Below, piece by piece: positions 9,609-20,736 of a DNA stretch of 64,000 nucleotides. The translations under genes and the position numbers were made by a program. Source of the DNA: Branchinecta lynchi. Taxonomy: Eukaryota; Arthropoda; Branchiopoda; Anostraca; Branchinectidae. The DNA lies in contig JAKZAP010000012.1 of NCBI GenBank assembly GCA_023053575.1, forward strand, positions 3,038,230 through 3,102,229. The letters are read 5' to 3'. Within the stretch, counting starts at the first letter, position 1. Every line of letters starts with the position of its first letter. The notes under the pieces were generated by a model. That model was given only the letters and a program-made list of their open reading frames with translations, ran no database searches and was not told where the DNA came from.

Positions 9609-10151
9609 CTAAGCTGACATATCGGTGTCCTGAGTGCTTGGCCCCGGGAAATTTGTACGCTCCCCATCCAAAGAAAATCGTCTACGAACTTGCACATTTC
9701 TTGGCTCATCTGGGGGTTGCTCACGCGAGACTCCACCTGTCTTCGCAGCCACAAAAACACTCGTGGCCGGCTGGCGATTCGCATCACTCGGGCTAAAAAC
9801 GTGGTCACTATTTCTTTTCCCATAAGCTGCTCTGTCTCCAGACCTGTGGAACGATGCCGTTGACGGTGTATTATAGACCTGGTTCTCACTTGCATCGTAA
9901 AATGCCGATAACGAGGTATTGGATCCACTTCTGCTCCTTGTTTCTATGTCTGTTGCCCCTTCAGGCTGATCAGATCTCGTTGTATCTACTACTCGCGGAG
10001 GGATCACCTCCACTTGAGTTTGTGATCTTCTGTTTCCCCTTTCGTCCAATAACTTAACTTTGTCCGACTTCGCGTCGTAAACGTACACGTCGTGACCCAC
10101 ATGGAGTTTCACACCCCTCATGTGCGCTTCAAAACCCTCGTTACGGGCCCT
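9609..10151 (-). CDS. Upstream LINE reading frame, in frame with ORF2 but ended by TAG
   Basis: A Ser/Thr/Arg-rich stretch of about 180 codons. The first Met is at 10121, but the frame is open further to the truncation at about 10152. It contains HVGHDVYVYDAKSDKVKLLD near its start, then low-complexity linker. It is in the same frame as the endonuclease ORF and separated from it by a single TAG (9609-9611). It may be the end of ORF1, or an N-terminal extension of one long polyprotein that has acquired a nonsense codon. I recognise no domain. Confidence 0.55.
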   Translation of the reverse strand, partial: RARNEGFEAHMRGVKLHVGHDVYVYDAKSDKVKLLDERGNRRSQTQVEVIPPRVVDTTRSDQPEGATDIETRSRSGSNTSLSAFYDASENQVYNTPSTASFHRSGDRAAYGKRNSDHVFSPSDANRQPATSVFVAAKTGGVSREQPPDEPRNVQVRRRFSLDGERTNFPGPSTQDTDMSA

Positions 10152-10152
10152 T

Positions 10153-10685
10153 TCAAGAATTCCCCAAGAATTTCAGTTTTCTAACATTGCTATTTAAGAC
10201 CATTTCTGGCTCGATGGTCACAAAAGTGCTAATGTAGAAATTTACCTCGTTTTTCACACTACTACCATGGGGAATCTCGGAATTTTCGCAATCTGGCCGG
10301 TTCTTCTGGAGTGGATCTACCAAGACCCACTTTTTTTTTTTACCTTACCTTGCCAAAATTACCTTTAAAAGGAAAGAAGAGTACCTACATACTTGATCAT
10401 CTCGAGATTTGAAGTCCTAAAGGTAGGTAAGAAGTTCAAAAAATTTCAAGGTCGTTTTGGTTTTCCCTGATTTTTGTCGAATTTAAAAAAAATATTGACT
10501 TTTTCGACCATCAACAATGGAATATTTGGCCGAAAATTTCAAAATTCGTCAGTCCGAACAATTTTTTTTTCGCCGAAAAAAAATTCGGGGAAATTCTTGG
10601 ACCATGGTAGATCATTCTGAGAAATTTTTGTCAAAATTTGAGAAATCATTTTTTTTTAGCTGGCTTTATTTCGCTGGAACGACCC
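10153..10685 (-). repeat. Right inverted arm of the DNA element
   Basis: It is the reverse complement of the left arm (5084-5600). It ends GGCTTTATTTCGCTGGAAC then GACCC, followed by TATT. Confidence 0.8.
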
Positions 10686-10689
10686 TATT

Positions 10690-11967
10690 GCATTGTTTCC
10701 GCCTATGCCCCATTAAATAACTTTACTAAGATCCAACATCTGATTGTTATTGTTTAAACATAATTTACATGAGGTTTCTTATGAGTTTGAGTTTTTTTTT
10801 GTGTTCTTTTTTCAGTTAGTAATTCAGTTTAAATTGTCGTTTACTCGAGCCCTTTCCTTCTGTACTCCACTGTCGCTGTGTGCATTTTTTTTAGCAAATA
10901 AATTTTCAGTAATATAATTCAATAAGCAGCCCTTTTTTCCTGACTAGCCTTTACAAAAAAAAAAAAAAAATCCAACAAAAAATTACCTATGTGTCAAATA
11001 TGAAGTCATCTGAACTAACTAATCTCTCAAATTAACCCCAGTTAAGTATGTATAGGCTAGATATATCAGTATCTGGCTGCGATTCGACATTGGATTTTAC
11101 GTTTGGATTATTTGTGTAAGTTGGAACGAAGTTCGCCATTTTCTTATTTGGATTTCAGTGTGTCGTTAACTCTGAATTTCCCGCAAAATGTTTGGCCACC
11201 ATGAGAGTTAGTTTGTTAAATTAGAGCCAGAGTGCGAGGCAGAACAACCCAGGGTTAGTCACCAAAAGTAACTTCGTACACCCTGGAAAGTAACCCAAAA
11301 TTATCTCAAAGTAACTCAGTGTAACCTAATGTAACCCAACGAAACCATAAATAACCCAAAGTATCCTGAACTCGTACACCCTGGTTCTTGGTTGGTGACC
11401 AGCCCTGGAGGACAACCTTGTTGGTTGCGGCTTCTGGGCCACGAAAAGGATCGCGGAAGCTTGCGTTTTTTTGTTTTTTTTTAGCCACAGCCTCTTCGTG
11501 CTAGTCTATTTGAATACAGTATTGTAGACTTTTAGTAAGTACGGCGCCAATCTTTGCGTGATACAGTGCTATAGCCGAGAATCTTATCCAATTCTCATAC
11601 TGCATACTTACCAGAAAAAACACGTGTTTTTTTTCTCTTTTGTAACCAGTACCGAAACCTATCATTAGAAATCAGTAGTTGGTCTTCGTACAGTAATTTG
11701 TTTTTCAACAAGATACTTTCCGCATTCACATACCGTTTTCTTTCATGAACTTTAATCATGGTCAGTGTTGTCTCGAGGTTGCAGCTGCGTCCGTTGTGTC
11801 ATTGTATCAGCTCGTCATAAACAAAATTATTACATTTACCCTCGCACAGAAAGGTATATGGAATGTCAGGACATCATCATTAGCTGCATGTAAGGCTCCA
11901 TGTCCGGCTCCGCAATAATGATGTAGAAAAAAATTGGGATTTTGTTGGGTTGGAAAGATAGCCTAGT
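10690..11967 (+). other. Intron sequence with short repeats
   Basis: No gene is seen. At 11250-11400 there is a degenerate array of AAAGTAACCCA-like units between two copies of TCGTACACCCTGG (11273-11285 and 11374-11386). Other A- and T-runs are scattered. Confidence 0.45.
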
Positions 11968-12246
11968 GGTCAAAATTGGCCATATTCCTGTTCAGCGCTT
12001 CCAAGCGGATTAGTTTCTGTTAATCCCCCTATGCCTCACCATCAGCAGTTGGATTAGTGAGTGGAAAACCTGTCATCTGTGTCCTAGGTAATGGAGCTTT
12101 GCATACGTCTCAGCAGCAGAAAGTGAAAGTGACACACAACTCTATGGATCCCAGTTTTTACTATGTCTACACAGGTGTTGGTTATGAGGCAATGGGGGAC
12201 TAACAGAAACTAGTCCAGTTGGAGCGCTGAACTGTAATACGACCAA
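11968..12246. repeat. Small inverted-repeat (foldback) element
   Basis: GGCCATATTCCTGTTCAGCG near 11970, followed by GGATTAGTTTCTGTTAATCC, has an imperfect reverse complement near 12179-12244 (GACTAACAGAAACTAGTCC, then GAGCGCTGAACTG). The arms are about 65 bp and diverged, with about 140 bp between. No TSD was found. Confidence 0.6.
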
Positions 12247-13434
12247 TTGAATCTTCACAGAAGGCAGGAACTGAGTTGTGGGTTCATGATTGTGTTTCAC
12301 GTTGCTACCGGAAGTCACTACGCGTTTTCTGTTGCTGATCTATTTCTTATCTGCTAAGAATTAGTAGACAAAGGTGGAACAGCTGATATGGTCGCGTTTG
12401 CATGAAAATTCAAATAAATATCAGAACTTTACTGATATTTTTCTCCTCGGCTCGTTCCTCAGTCAAGAAAATAGCTGCTTTTACCTAGGGATTGCCCAGT
12501 TAGGAGTTTTTAGTGGACAGCAAGCGTCCTGTGCGCTTGTCACGTGTTATAACATTAAAACCTGCATGCTTAGAAGCGGAATCGCTTAATTTATGGCCGG
12601 TTTACGGTCGATGCCATGAAAGAGTGTACGGCAGGTACTGAAATTTTTCACTATTCACAGATATATGGCCGCAGGTATTCTGAGCGTCATCCTGGGGCGA
12701 AAAATGGGACTGACAAATTTCAGTCAAGCTTTAAGCCTCCGTGACAATCATTTACTTCACTTTATACTCTCCGATCTTGGAGGTCAATAAAATATTTGAA
12801 TTTGAATTTGAAAAATTATGAGCTTCTTTAGCCGTCATCAGGCCCATTAACACGAGACAAAGTCTGCAGCTAATTATGTGGTTGAATGTCGTCGTTTGAC
12901 TGGTTTTAGTTTCTCTGTAGAATTGAAGTGACCCGAAGGTGTGGAATTTCTACCCCAAGTCGACAAAGTCGGCGATCTATCCAGTCGTTCAAAAACATGG
13001 CTAAGAGGTGCTTACTCGATGATGTGGTAAGGAGTCAACTTCTACGGAGCTTACCAGCTCCATACGCCAATTTTCGTTTTCAGGCACTCGTGGTTTTGCC
13101 GCTATTAGCCTAACGCCTCTGTTTTGAGCAATTACAGTATTTTGTAAAACGAAGGATACATAATTACTGTATTTTGTACCAGTTGACGATTATATCCAAA
13201 ATGGGTTTTGCTGCGGTTTGTAAGCTGGCAACGAGCGATCGTTATAATTTTAATAATTCGACGACTGTTATAGCGTCTCTCTGGAAATTAGCGATTATTC
13301 GTCCCGGAAACTTTTGTTGTTAGAGCGATCGTCTCAATTCAGTTCACTTATTTTTCCAAAAAAATTTCGTTGCTAACCCGGCAGCCACTAATTGAAAGCT
13401 TTAACACATATCTCCGTTTCTGGAGCTGTCGTGC
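12247..13434 (+). other. Intron sequence with an old LINE-type tail
   Basis: The sequence AATAAAATATTTGAATTTG at 12786-12812 looks like the microsatellite 3' tail of a 5'-truncated + strand retroposon that starts at an unclear point after 12600. The rest holds nothing I can identify. Confidence 0.4.
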
Positions 13435-14491
13435 TTTTTGGGATCCCAAAACGTAAGTGGAGGGAGACCTATGACATCGCAAAAGTCCGTCTGTAAGCAC
13501 GATAACTCTCGAAGGGAATGAGATATTTTGATGAAACTTGGTATGAGGATTGTTTAGGTCAAGGGTAAGATCGAGTTCGTAGATGGGCTCTCCAGCCCTA
13601 TATTTGGGGGTGGGGGAGGGGGTTCAGTTTAAGGGACAAACAAAATATGTTTAAACAGCTAATGTGATAGTTGATTATGGGGTAAGAAGACATGCTGAGC
13701 ACGATGGTGACAACCATTTTCTCGCCGGACAAGTAGTTCGTCCGGAATCCGGCAATAACCGGAAAGTTTGTTAAATGTAAAAGTTTCATTTGAAGTTGAT
13801 TAAATGTTTGATTTAGGGGTAAGAAGACATGCTGAGCACGATGGCGAAAATCATTTTGTCGCCGGACAAGCAGTTCGTCCGGAATCCGGCCAAAACCGGA
13901 AAGTTGGTTAAAAGTAACAGTTTCATTTGAAGTTGATTAAATGTTTGATCTATGGGTAAGAAGACATGCTGAACCCGATGGTGAAAACCATTTTCTCGCT
14001 GGACAACTAGTTCGCCTGTAATCCGGCCAAAACCGGAATATATGTTAAAGGTAAAAGCTTTATCTGAAGTTGATTAGATGATATCTTGAGGGGTAAGAAG
14101 AGACGCTGAGTCTGTATATAATGATCATTTTTTACCCGAACATATAATTAGTCCGGAATCCGGTTGTACCCGCATTTTTTTTAAGTCAAAATTTTATTTA
14201 AAGTTGTTTAGATTTCTTTATAGGGATGACGCCGGCTTCGTTTCTGAATGTTTCTTTTTTTGCTGGACTAGTAGTTCGCTCGGAATTCGGGCGAAACCGC
14301 AAATTTGGCAGTAGTAAAGCAGGAAGTTTCGGTCAATATCGTCAAAATAGATATGGCTTATAGAGGTATAGATAGGTAGATAGAATATCTGAACTCGGTT
14401 TTCTCTGATGATTAGCCTGGCGAAGACAAGACCGAATTGTGTGGATCAAATCTTAGATTTTTGGGATCCCATCGACACCTTTGGTCTTGTT
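13435..14491 (+). repeat. GGATCC-headed repeat, near-complete copy
   Basis: The head is TTTTTGGGATCCCAAAACG and the end is TTTTTGGGATCCCATCG ... CCTTTGGTCTTGTT. In between are several ~135 bp subrepeats, each with AAGAAGACATGCTGA, a CGGACAAGTAGTTCG-type block, GGAATCCGGCCAAAACCGG and GAAGTTGATTA. ORFs in it are by-products of the repeat. Confidence 0.8.
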
Positions 14492-14743
14492 CACTCCCTC
14501 GTGTTTTCACCAGTAGGTAATGATGCGTGTTGACGGATACTAGTAGAGCGCATATAGTAAGCATTTTTTTTATTTCGGTTTCAGTTAATTTCATTTCTAT
14601 CATTTGTCGAGCAAAACAACATAGTGATCCCGTCGAGAGAGTGCGGGAGTGCATAACTTTGATTCACATAAATCTGAAGATAACACACATTTTCTTATCT
14701 TATCCTTTCTCATTTTCTTAATATGGATAGCTTGTGGGAGCCT

Positions 14744-14754
14744 AAAAAAGGCGC

Positions 14755-14789
<35 letters not shown>

Positions 14790-14958
14790 CCCGTAGCATC
14801 TTTTGTAATTTAATTTATTTTTATATTATTTGCAAACTAAGAAATCAGATTTCGTACTTTTGTGGCTACTCCTCCATCCCTCAGTGACGTTAATTTGAAT
14901 CTTTTTTTACCCAATTTTGTATTCACGTCACCTAACTTTCAAAAAAGGCGCTGTATTT
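14744..14958 (-). mobile_element. Short poly(A) retroposon with 18-bp TSD
   Basis: The perfect duplication AAAAAAGGCGCTGTATTT lies at 14744-14761 and 14941-14958. The insert (14762-14940) begins with about 25 T, the poly(A) tail of a minus-strand insertion. The body shows no ORF and no similarity to the LINEs here. It is a processed-type retroposon. Confidence 0.8.
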
Positions 14959-15021
14959 GAGATTCAGCAAAATACGAAGTTGTCGTTTAAGAAATATGTA
15001 CGGTCTGTGCGTCTGTCAGGC

Positions 15022-16640
15022 ACCGATTTTCCCGGAAAAGGGTGACTAATTCCTCTAATTTCAGTCATGACCACGAAAGTGAAGTTATTCCTAAACCATC
15101 GTGGCTGCAAAATTATGGGCAAATATTCTCAAATATTAATCAGAAAGTGCACGCTCATTTCTCTGCACAAGTCCGGAAAGTTCTTCCATTTTCTTTAACG
15201 CAAAAGCATGTCATACCTGTATCACGTAAATCTATTTCCAAGTCGATTAAACGCCTCAAGTCAAAATCGGTAGATTTCGATGGGATTAACCCTGCTTCGT
15301 CAGAGCTACTTTGTCACCTGCAGCTTTTTTACCAAATGTGCATAATTTGTAATTCTTTTGTACCTGATAGTTGTCTATGCGGTATTGTGACATCGATTTT
15401 AAAGCGTGGTAAAGATCCTACTAGTTGTGGGTCTTATCGACCAATTATGGTCGCGTGTAATCTTAGCAAACTGTTCGAATACATAGTGCTTCCTTATGTT
15501 AAGGATAATGTTGATTACGATGCGAACCAGTTTGGTTTCAAATCCGGGATTGGGTGTCAACATGCGCATAAAGCTTTGTCGTCTCTATTTAATGATGTCC
15601 ATAGAAAAGGCCCGAGTCTACATCTCTGTACTTTAGACCTATCAAAAGCATTTGACAGTGTTGTCCATGCCCATGTATGGTTTGCCCTTCATTCTCTTGG
15701 TGTGAATGCCTCTGTTATTCATGTTCTGCGCTATTGGTATTCCAAGTCTTTTTTTGCGGTTGAAATCTGGCGGTAGTGTATTTGGTCACATCCCTGTGAA
15801 ATGCGGTGTTCGTCAAGGTGGGGTTTTATCCCCGTATTTATTTAACGCTTGTTTATTTAATGTTCTTTCACAAATTACGCACACCTGTTTCATGGGGATG
15901 ACCGATGTATCCTACATTGCTTATGCTGACGACTTTCTGGTTTCTCGCGTTGCGTCACTTTTTGGGAATATTGGTCTGCGGCTGAATGTCGATAAGTGCG
16001 AATATCTACATTTTAACGGTCCTCCTTCCCCTAGTCCACTAGATTGCTAGGTAGTTAAGATTCCCCATGTTATTTCTCTTAGATGGTTGGGTATTACAGT
16101 AACGAGTTCTTTCCCGTCTTTCCTCTGTGCTGCACTTATCGACATCAAGCGTAAGCTGCACACAGGGTACGCGAAGATTGTAGCAAATCGGGCAAGTAGG
16201 CTACAGAAGAACAGCTCTAGCAAAACTTTACGCATCTTTTTGCGACCCGTCTGTGTTTTTCTCGGTTTGTGTGTTTGATATTTTTGATAAACGGGATCTA
16301 TCCAGAACAAGGATAGATTATTTCCGTTATGTTTCTTCTGTATCTGCCCCGGTCCCACAGCAATTCTAAGATTATTAAATCTTACGGAGCCACTGTTATT
16401 TTGTCACGGCTGCAAGACTTGCATTCTGATTTCCGTCAGAAGTCTTGTCAACGTCTGTTGCCGCATCACCGACTGATTAGACTTTTTGGTTGATAGCTGA
16501 TGCGTGTTGTGTGTTTCGTATGTTATTTTCTTGTTGTCTTTTGTTTCTTTTCTTTTTATTTCTATTTATCTCTGCTCCACACTCTTTTGTTGTAAAACAT
16601 TCTGTGGGTTATAAATACACTTACTTACTTACTTAACGTT
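15022..16640 (+). mobile_element. Degraded LINE of the 32725-36300 family
   Basis: A 5'-truncated + strand copy. Its coding relic matches the reverse transcriptase region at 32860-34330 closely. The 3' UTR ends GGGTTATAAATACACTTAC with an ACTT microsatellite tail at 16618-16636. Confidence 0.85.
15042..16280 (+). pseudogene. LINE reverse transcriptase pseudogene
   Basis: Frame 1 runs from 15042 to 15776 with PVSRKSISKSIKRLKSKS, SYRPIMVACNLSKLFEYI, QFGFKSGIGCQHAHK and LDLSKAFDSV. A slippage in the T-run at 15749-15755 shifts to a second frame (to 16050) with HIPVKCGVRQGGVLSPYLF and YIAYADDFLVS. Compared with the relative at 32704-35493, about 13-15 residues after the YADD motif are deleted. 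A stop at 16048-16050 precedes more matching sequence (ISLRWLGITV). It cannot make active enzyme. Confidence 0.85.
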
Positions 16641-16647
16641 CTTATTC

Positions 16648-17345
16648 CTTGGGATCCCAACACGTTAGTGACAGGATATCGATAACTTGGCGAAGTTTAT
16701 CCGTCTGTCTTTCTGTCCACCCGTCTGTTAGCACGATAACTCCAAGAGGTTGAGATAGGTCAAGTTCCTAGACGGGCTCTGCATGTACCTATATGTTTGC
16801 GGATGGGGGTGGGTGTTTCAACTTAAGGGTCGACGAAAGATTCGTTACAAGTAATTGATATTTGATCGATTTAGGATTAAGGAGACATGACGAATTTGGT
16901 TTTGAACTTTACTTTCTTGCCGGACAAGTAGTTTGCCCGGAGTACTGCAGAAACCGGAAATCTGCCTGGAAGTTTGAAAACCTAATGAGATAGTCGATAT
17001 TGGGTGGGGAGACATGCTGGTTCGAAGTCTGAAATTATTTTTGTTGCCGACCTAGAAGTTTACCCGGAATCCGGCCAAACCGGAAGCTCGGTAAACACAA
17101 AGGTTCATTATCGATTCGATTAGAGGTAGTCCGGGGTAAGAACACTCGATTAATCTCAATATTTTCTCGTCAGCTAAGTAATTCTGCTGAAATTTGCCAA
17201 AAGCTGGATATTCGGATCGAAAGGTTCTTGGTTCGCCTCTCGAAGTCACCATCGCTTTTCCCGTCCACACAGTTCGCCCGGAATACAGCTAAAACGAGGT
17301 ATTTGGTCGAAGTAAAAAACATTCCTAAAGTTGATTAGATATAAG
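16648..17345 (+). repeat. GGATCC-headed repeat, diverged copy
   Basis: It begins TTGGGATCCCAACACG and retains CCGTCTGT...AGCACGATAAC, AAGGAGACATGA, GCCGGACAAGTAGTTTGCCC and GGAATCCGGCCAAACCGG. It is much more diverged than the array at 59-62.7 kb and starts right after the LINE tail. Confidence 0.65.
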
Positions 17346-18303
17346 ATATAGGGTAAACACGCATACTGACCAATATCTAAACTTAAAGGACCCCTCGCAC
17401 TATTAACTCTTGAACTTACAGTATTTTAAAATCGATAAGATATAGGGTAAACATGCATACTGACCAATATCTAAACTTAAAGGACCCCTCGCACTATTTA
17501 CTCTTGAACTTACAGTATTTTAAAATATTTGAATGCTTTAAAACTAGGCTGTGCTTTCAACAAATAACCCACGGTTTTTGTTGTTTTAAACCTTTTCCGA
17601 GACCCGTTTGTGTTATAGCGAAAATATGGAAACAATTTAAATAACCGGTTTTTCTGATGGAAAAACTTCTCGCAGACAACGTCAACAGCATGATACACAT
17701 CGAAGGTAGCAAAACAGGGCAAGTGAGAAAATTAGTGGGGTTTTGCTAGAGGGGTTACCTATGGTTCACACTGCTGCTATTTCGCACAAAATTCTGCGTC
17801 GTGCGACATACGACACAAATCGTGCAAATCACGCATGCGATTTTTGAGGGAAAGAAAAGAAAAAACAAAGACTAGTTAATTTTCAAGACTAAAAATTGCT
17901 CTACCTTGGTCTGACTGTAATCCTAGGATGGCTGAATGCAAAATATCTTCTGAATAAACTCGTATTAACCTGTTTTGAACAAGATGAGATGGGTGGTATT
18001 CAGATGGGTAATCTCTCAGCATCTTCAGACGCTGTTTCCCCAAGGGTTTCTTTGTCCTTTTGCAGAATAATCTCGTCGAAAAATTTCGTTTTCTATTTGC
18101 GTCTGCGTGGTAGTGGGAACGTCCATGCGATTTTGTCGCTCGTGAGAACATCACAGAAAAAATCGTGTCGCACACGAAGCAGCAGTGTGAACCAAGGTTT
18201 ACAGTGTACCGTACGCAATTGTGGTCTCCGGGTTTAGAAATATATGGAGTGATTGTGGAAGTAGGTTGCGTTAGTATTAAAGGTAAGACAGGTCCTTTAA
18301 CGA
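17346..18303 (+). repeat. Repeat R-A, copy 2, split by a MITE
   Basis: Two parts (to 17757, and from 18199) together match 22430-22776 and 1-345. The head is preceded by an ~85 bp tandem duplication (units near 17345-17430 and 17431-17525) containing AGGACCCCTCGCACTATT. The gap is the insertion at 17758-18198. Confidence 0.75.
17758..18198. mobile_element. MITE with 3-bp TTA duplication (PIF/Harbinger-like)
   Basis: The terminal inverted repeats are CCTATGGTTCACACTGCTGC on the left and the reverse complement of CCTTGGTTCACACTGCTGC on the right. Both sides carry TTA (17755-17757 and 18199-18201), and the interrupted R-A copy shows TTA once. There is no transposase. A 3-bp TTA duplication is characteristic of PIF/Harbinger; the assignment is inference. 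Confidence 0.75.
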
Positions 18304-18344
18304 TATAGAAGATACAGTTGTTTAACTAGTGAACTGAACGGCGA

Positions 18345-18428
18345 ACCTCCTCAGCCGGGATTTGAAACCAAGGAGCTTTGATCTACTAGCCGACTGCTCT
18401 TCCACTCGTGCACCAGCGCTGGCTCCAA
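18345..18428 (-). repeat. tRNA-derived SINE-like head
   Basis: The minus strand reads GGAGCCAGCGCTGGTG, then an A-box-like GCACGAGTGGAAGAGC and, about 40 nt on, a B-box-like GGTTTCAAATCCCGG. The spacing is that of a pol III promoter in a tRNA. No clean cloverleaf acceptor stem is visible, so I call it SINE-like rather than a tRNA gene. GGAGCCAGCGCTGGTG also occurs at 28626-28641. Confidence 0.45.
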
Positions 18429-18430
18429 CA

Positions 18431-18914
18431 AATTTATATTCTGAACACAGTAAAAATAAAGATACACAACTTTTAACGCACAAGATCAAGAAAATCATGG
18501 CTGCTGCATGAAAACGAAATTGGACAAAGGTCGTAGCCATGCAGCGTGGTGCATGTAGGCAGAACGGGGAACGGCGTAAGGAGAATGTTTTTTTTTCTAC
18601 TCCAATGGCAGTGTCCTGATTGTCGTCTAGCACGAATAGAGCAACCATTATTTGACGTAATTTGCGTACGGAGGCTTGGGAACATAGTCCGGAAACCACA
18701 ACAGTAGTCAGATAGAAGAGGCATAAGAACAGTGATCCCGTCGTCATCTAAGCAGTTCAAATCCCCATGATATAAGATTTGTTTTCCTTTAAAAGATTCC
18801 GTCTTAACCTAATATAGTTATTTATATTTAAATATATGTTATTTAAAGTTCTACTGAAATCCCAGCTTATTTATTTTGTATGGTGCATTTGAATAAAATT
18901 AATCATTTGACCGC
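18431..18914 (+). other. Intron sequence, nothing identified
   Basis: The ORFs at 18322-18760 show no recognisable domain or repeat match. I see no gene here. Confidence 0.4.
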
Positions 18915-19290
18915 TAAGGGACTTTTTATTTTTTCATCTTTGGCTCTAGTAGTGACCTTCAGGCCCGACTGGCCCAACAATACGCAGTTCATCCCGACGC
19001 CGAGAATTTGAATTATAATAAATCAACAGCTTAGGGAATTTGCGGTTCCAGGTTGTAAGGCCCCCCTAATAATTTATTTTTTCGTAGTGGTTTGTAGTTG
19101 TAGTTGCTAAATATGTGCAAGCACATAAGGTAGCGTACTACCACCCAAAGAAAAAGTTCATTGGATGAAAATGGATTGTACGAAAAGGAGAGCAACGAAG
19201 TAACGAATTTTCGTCAAGTCTGTAAAATCAGTGAAAAGGCTAAGCGATGGGTAATTGTAGACTGTCGTATCTCAAACCTTTTCGGTTAAA
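18915..19290 (+). repeat. Repeat R-B, diverged copy
   Basis: It shares with 19920-20330 and 40200-41360 the landmarks CTCTAGTAGTGACCTTCAG, GAGCAACGAAGTAACG, and TTTTCGGTTAAACTTT near the end. It is strongly diverged. Confidence 0.55.
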
Positions 19291-19919
19291 CTTTCGCACT
19301 CTTGCAATTGTTGAATGAAGAATGCCTCTAAAAATTTTTCGACTACATACAAAATAGAAACAGATCTTCCGCACGTGATTGAACTCGTTGAACTTCTTGA
19401 ACTTCGAATAAGTCGCATTCTTTTGGCAGCTGGAGGAGACGGAATTTTTCCGGAAACACGTGTTTCATAGAATGACACAAAGCTTCCGAATTTCAATCCT
19501 TGCCAACATGTTAGTTAAGGATAGAATTTCTGAGAAGTGAGCAGAATGAGAAGAACTGATGACTGGTTAGAATCGCAAGTTTCCAGTTTTTAGTTAGCAA
19601 TGTTGTAGAAAATGAACTTGGCCCTCCATTTTTACAACCGACAAGACTACGTAAGAAATTGGACTCTCTATTGGACTAGGGGTAGTTTTAACTACTATCT
19701 TGATTTATTCACTAGAGGTTGAAAGCCCCGATGAAAAGTAAGCAAACAAAATTGGAAACATTTAATTTTGTACCTTCTTTATTACTACAAATGCAGTCTG
19801 TAGCGTATGACAAGCGCAACAAAACTTATGACAATAGCATTTAAATTGTGTTGTGCTAAAAATTTCCTTCGTCGATTAAATTGTTTTATTTTACCTCCTT
19901 ATTTTTGTAATATCTAATT
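19291..19919 (+). other. Intron sequence, nothing identified
   Basis: There is no coding, RNA or repeat signal that I can support. Confidence 0.4.
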
Positions 19920-20330
19920 GAAGACACACTGAAATATCTGGATTCTGCCAAGCGATTTCTTTTTTTTCCACTATCTACTCCAGTAGTGACATTCAGAATA
20001 TCTACGACCATCCCCACAACGCAAATTCCACTATGACGCGGAAAATCTGAATCTCAGTACAGACGGGGCTTTTCGGCCAGTAATCAGCTCGCGGCAGATG
20101 CTCACTGCGTGAACACTTATTTTTCGTATATTCTTTTTGTCAAGCATTCAACAAGAGGACTAACGCATAGAGGTACCACAAACCCGACAGAGAATGTCGG
20201 TATCTGAAAATCGATTACTCGTCAATAGCAGAGCAACGAAGGGACGTATTTTCATCGGGCCTACAAGCCTATAAATAGATTGTCCTATCTGAGCCATGTT
20301 CAGTTAAAGTTTAACCCCGCATGTACAGTA
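19920..20330 (+). repeat. Repeat R-B, copy 2
   Basis: Landmarks are GGATTCTGCCAAGCGATTTC, CAGTAGTGACATTCAG, ACTATGACGCGGAAAATCTG, GAGCAACGAAGGGACGTATT and TGTTCAGTTAAAGTTT. It is the uninterrupted reference for the copy at 40200-41360. Confidence 0.65.
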
Positions 20331-20736
20331 GCCTACTGTAGTCTTATATGTCTGCTGAAGTAGTGTGATTTGTGTTAGTTTTATTGTTTTTTTGGCACAG
20401 AAATGGATTTTTCTTATTTTTTTTTTACCAAGTATAAAGGTAGGTTTACGTAGGTGCATATGATGTCGGACAAGCTATCGCACGCTAAATTTGCTTCACT
20501 ATAGGGAAATATCGGAAGGAGAAAGGAAATTCGCTTCGAGTGTTAAAATCGCGCAAGTATTGAAATCACATGCCTTGAATCTAAAACGTTATATTCTAAA
20601 TTTAGGCTTGCTGTATATTTATACAACTGGGTTGAGTCGAGCCTGCGCGTAGCCCTCTTGCACTTTTTAAAGCTGCTTGCACACACATTTGGAAGTCTTC
20701 TTCATCTACGATGGAACCCTCATTTGTAAAAAAAAA
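20331..20736 (+). other. Intron sequence, nothing identified
   Basis: There is no gene or repeat that I can name between R-B and the next GGATCC-headed repeat. Confidence 0.4.

Larger units (their letters stand above)
6034..10152 (-). mobile_element. LINE-1 of this window: APE-type non-LTR retrotransposon, 5'-truncated
   Basis: It reads on the minus strand. The 3' end is a GATAA-type microsatellite tail at 6034-6058, preceded by a 3' UTR with the block TTGTTGCCATGGCC. It encodes an endonuclease-reverse transcriptase ORF and a C-terminal zinc-finger region. The 5' end is cut at the arm junction near 10152 while its reading frame is still open. Related 3' ends occur at 40288-40849, and more distantly at 30121-31357 and 424-785. 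Clade unresolved. Confidence 0.85.
5084..10685. mobile_element. DNA element with ~530 bp inverted arms, carrying an inserted LINE
   Basis: The termini are GGGTCATTCCAGCGAAAT at 5084 and its near-perfect reverse complement ending at 10685, flanked by TATT on both sides (5080-5083 and 10686-10689), a candidate 4-bp TSD. The arms (5084-5600 and 10153-10685) match through landmarks such as TCTCAGAATGATCTA, TTTAGGACTTCAAATCTCGA and GGTCTTAAATAGC. No transposase is visible. Between the arms lie a GGATCC repeat fragment and a LINE in minus orientation. The superfamily is undetermined; a 4-bp TSD would fit Sola-like elements, but that is only a guess. Confidence 0.75.

Noticed and set aside
18322..18760. 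Minus-strand ORFs of 95 and 141 codons
   Set aside because: No recognisable domain. The SINE-like head overlaps one of them and the frames lack splice or codon support.
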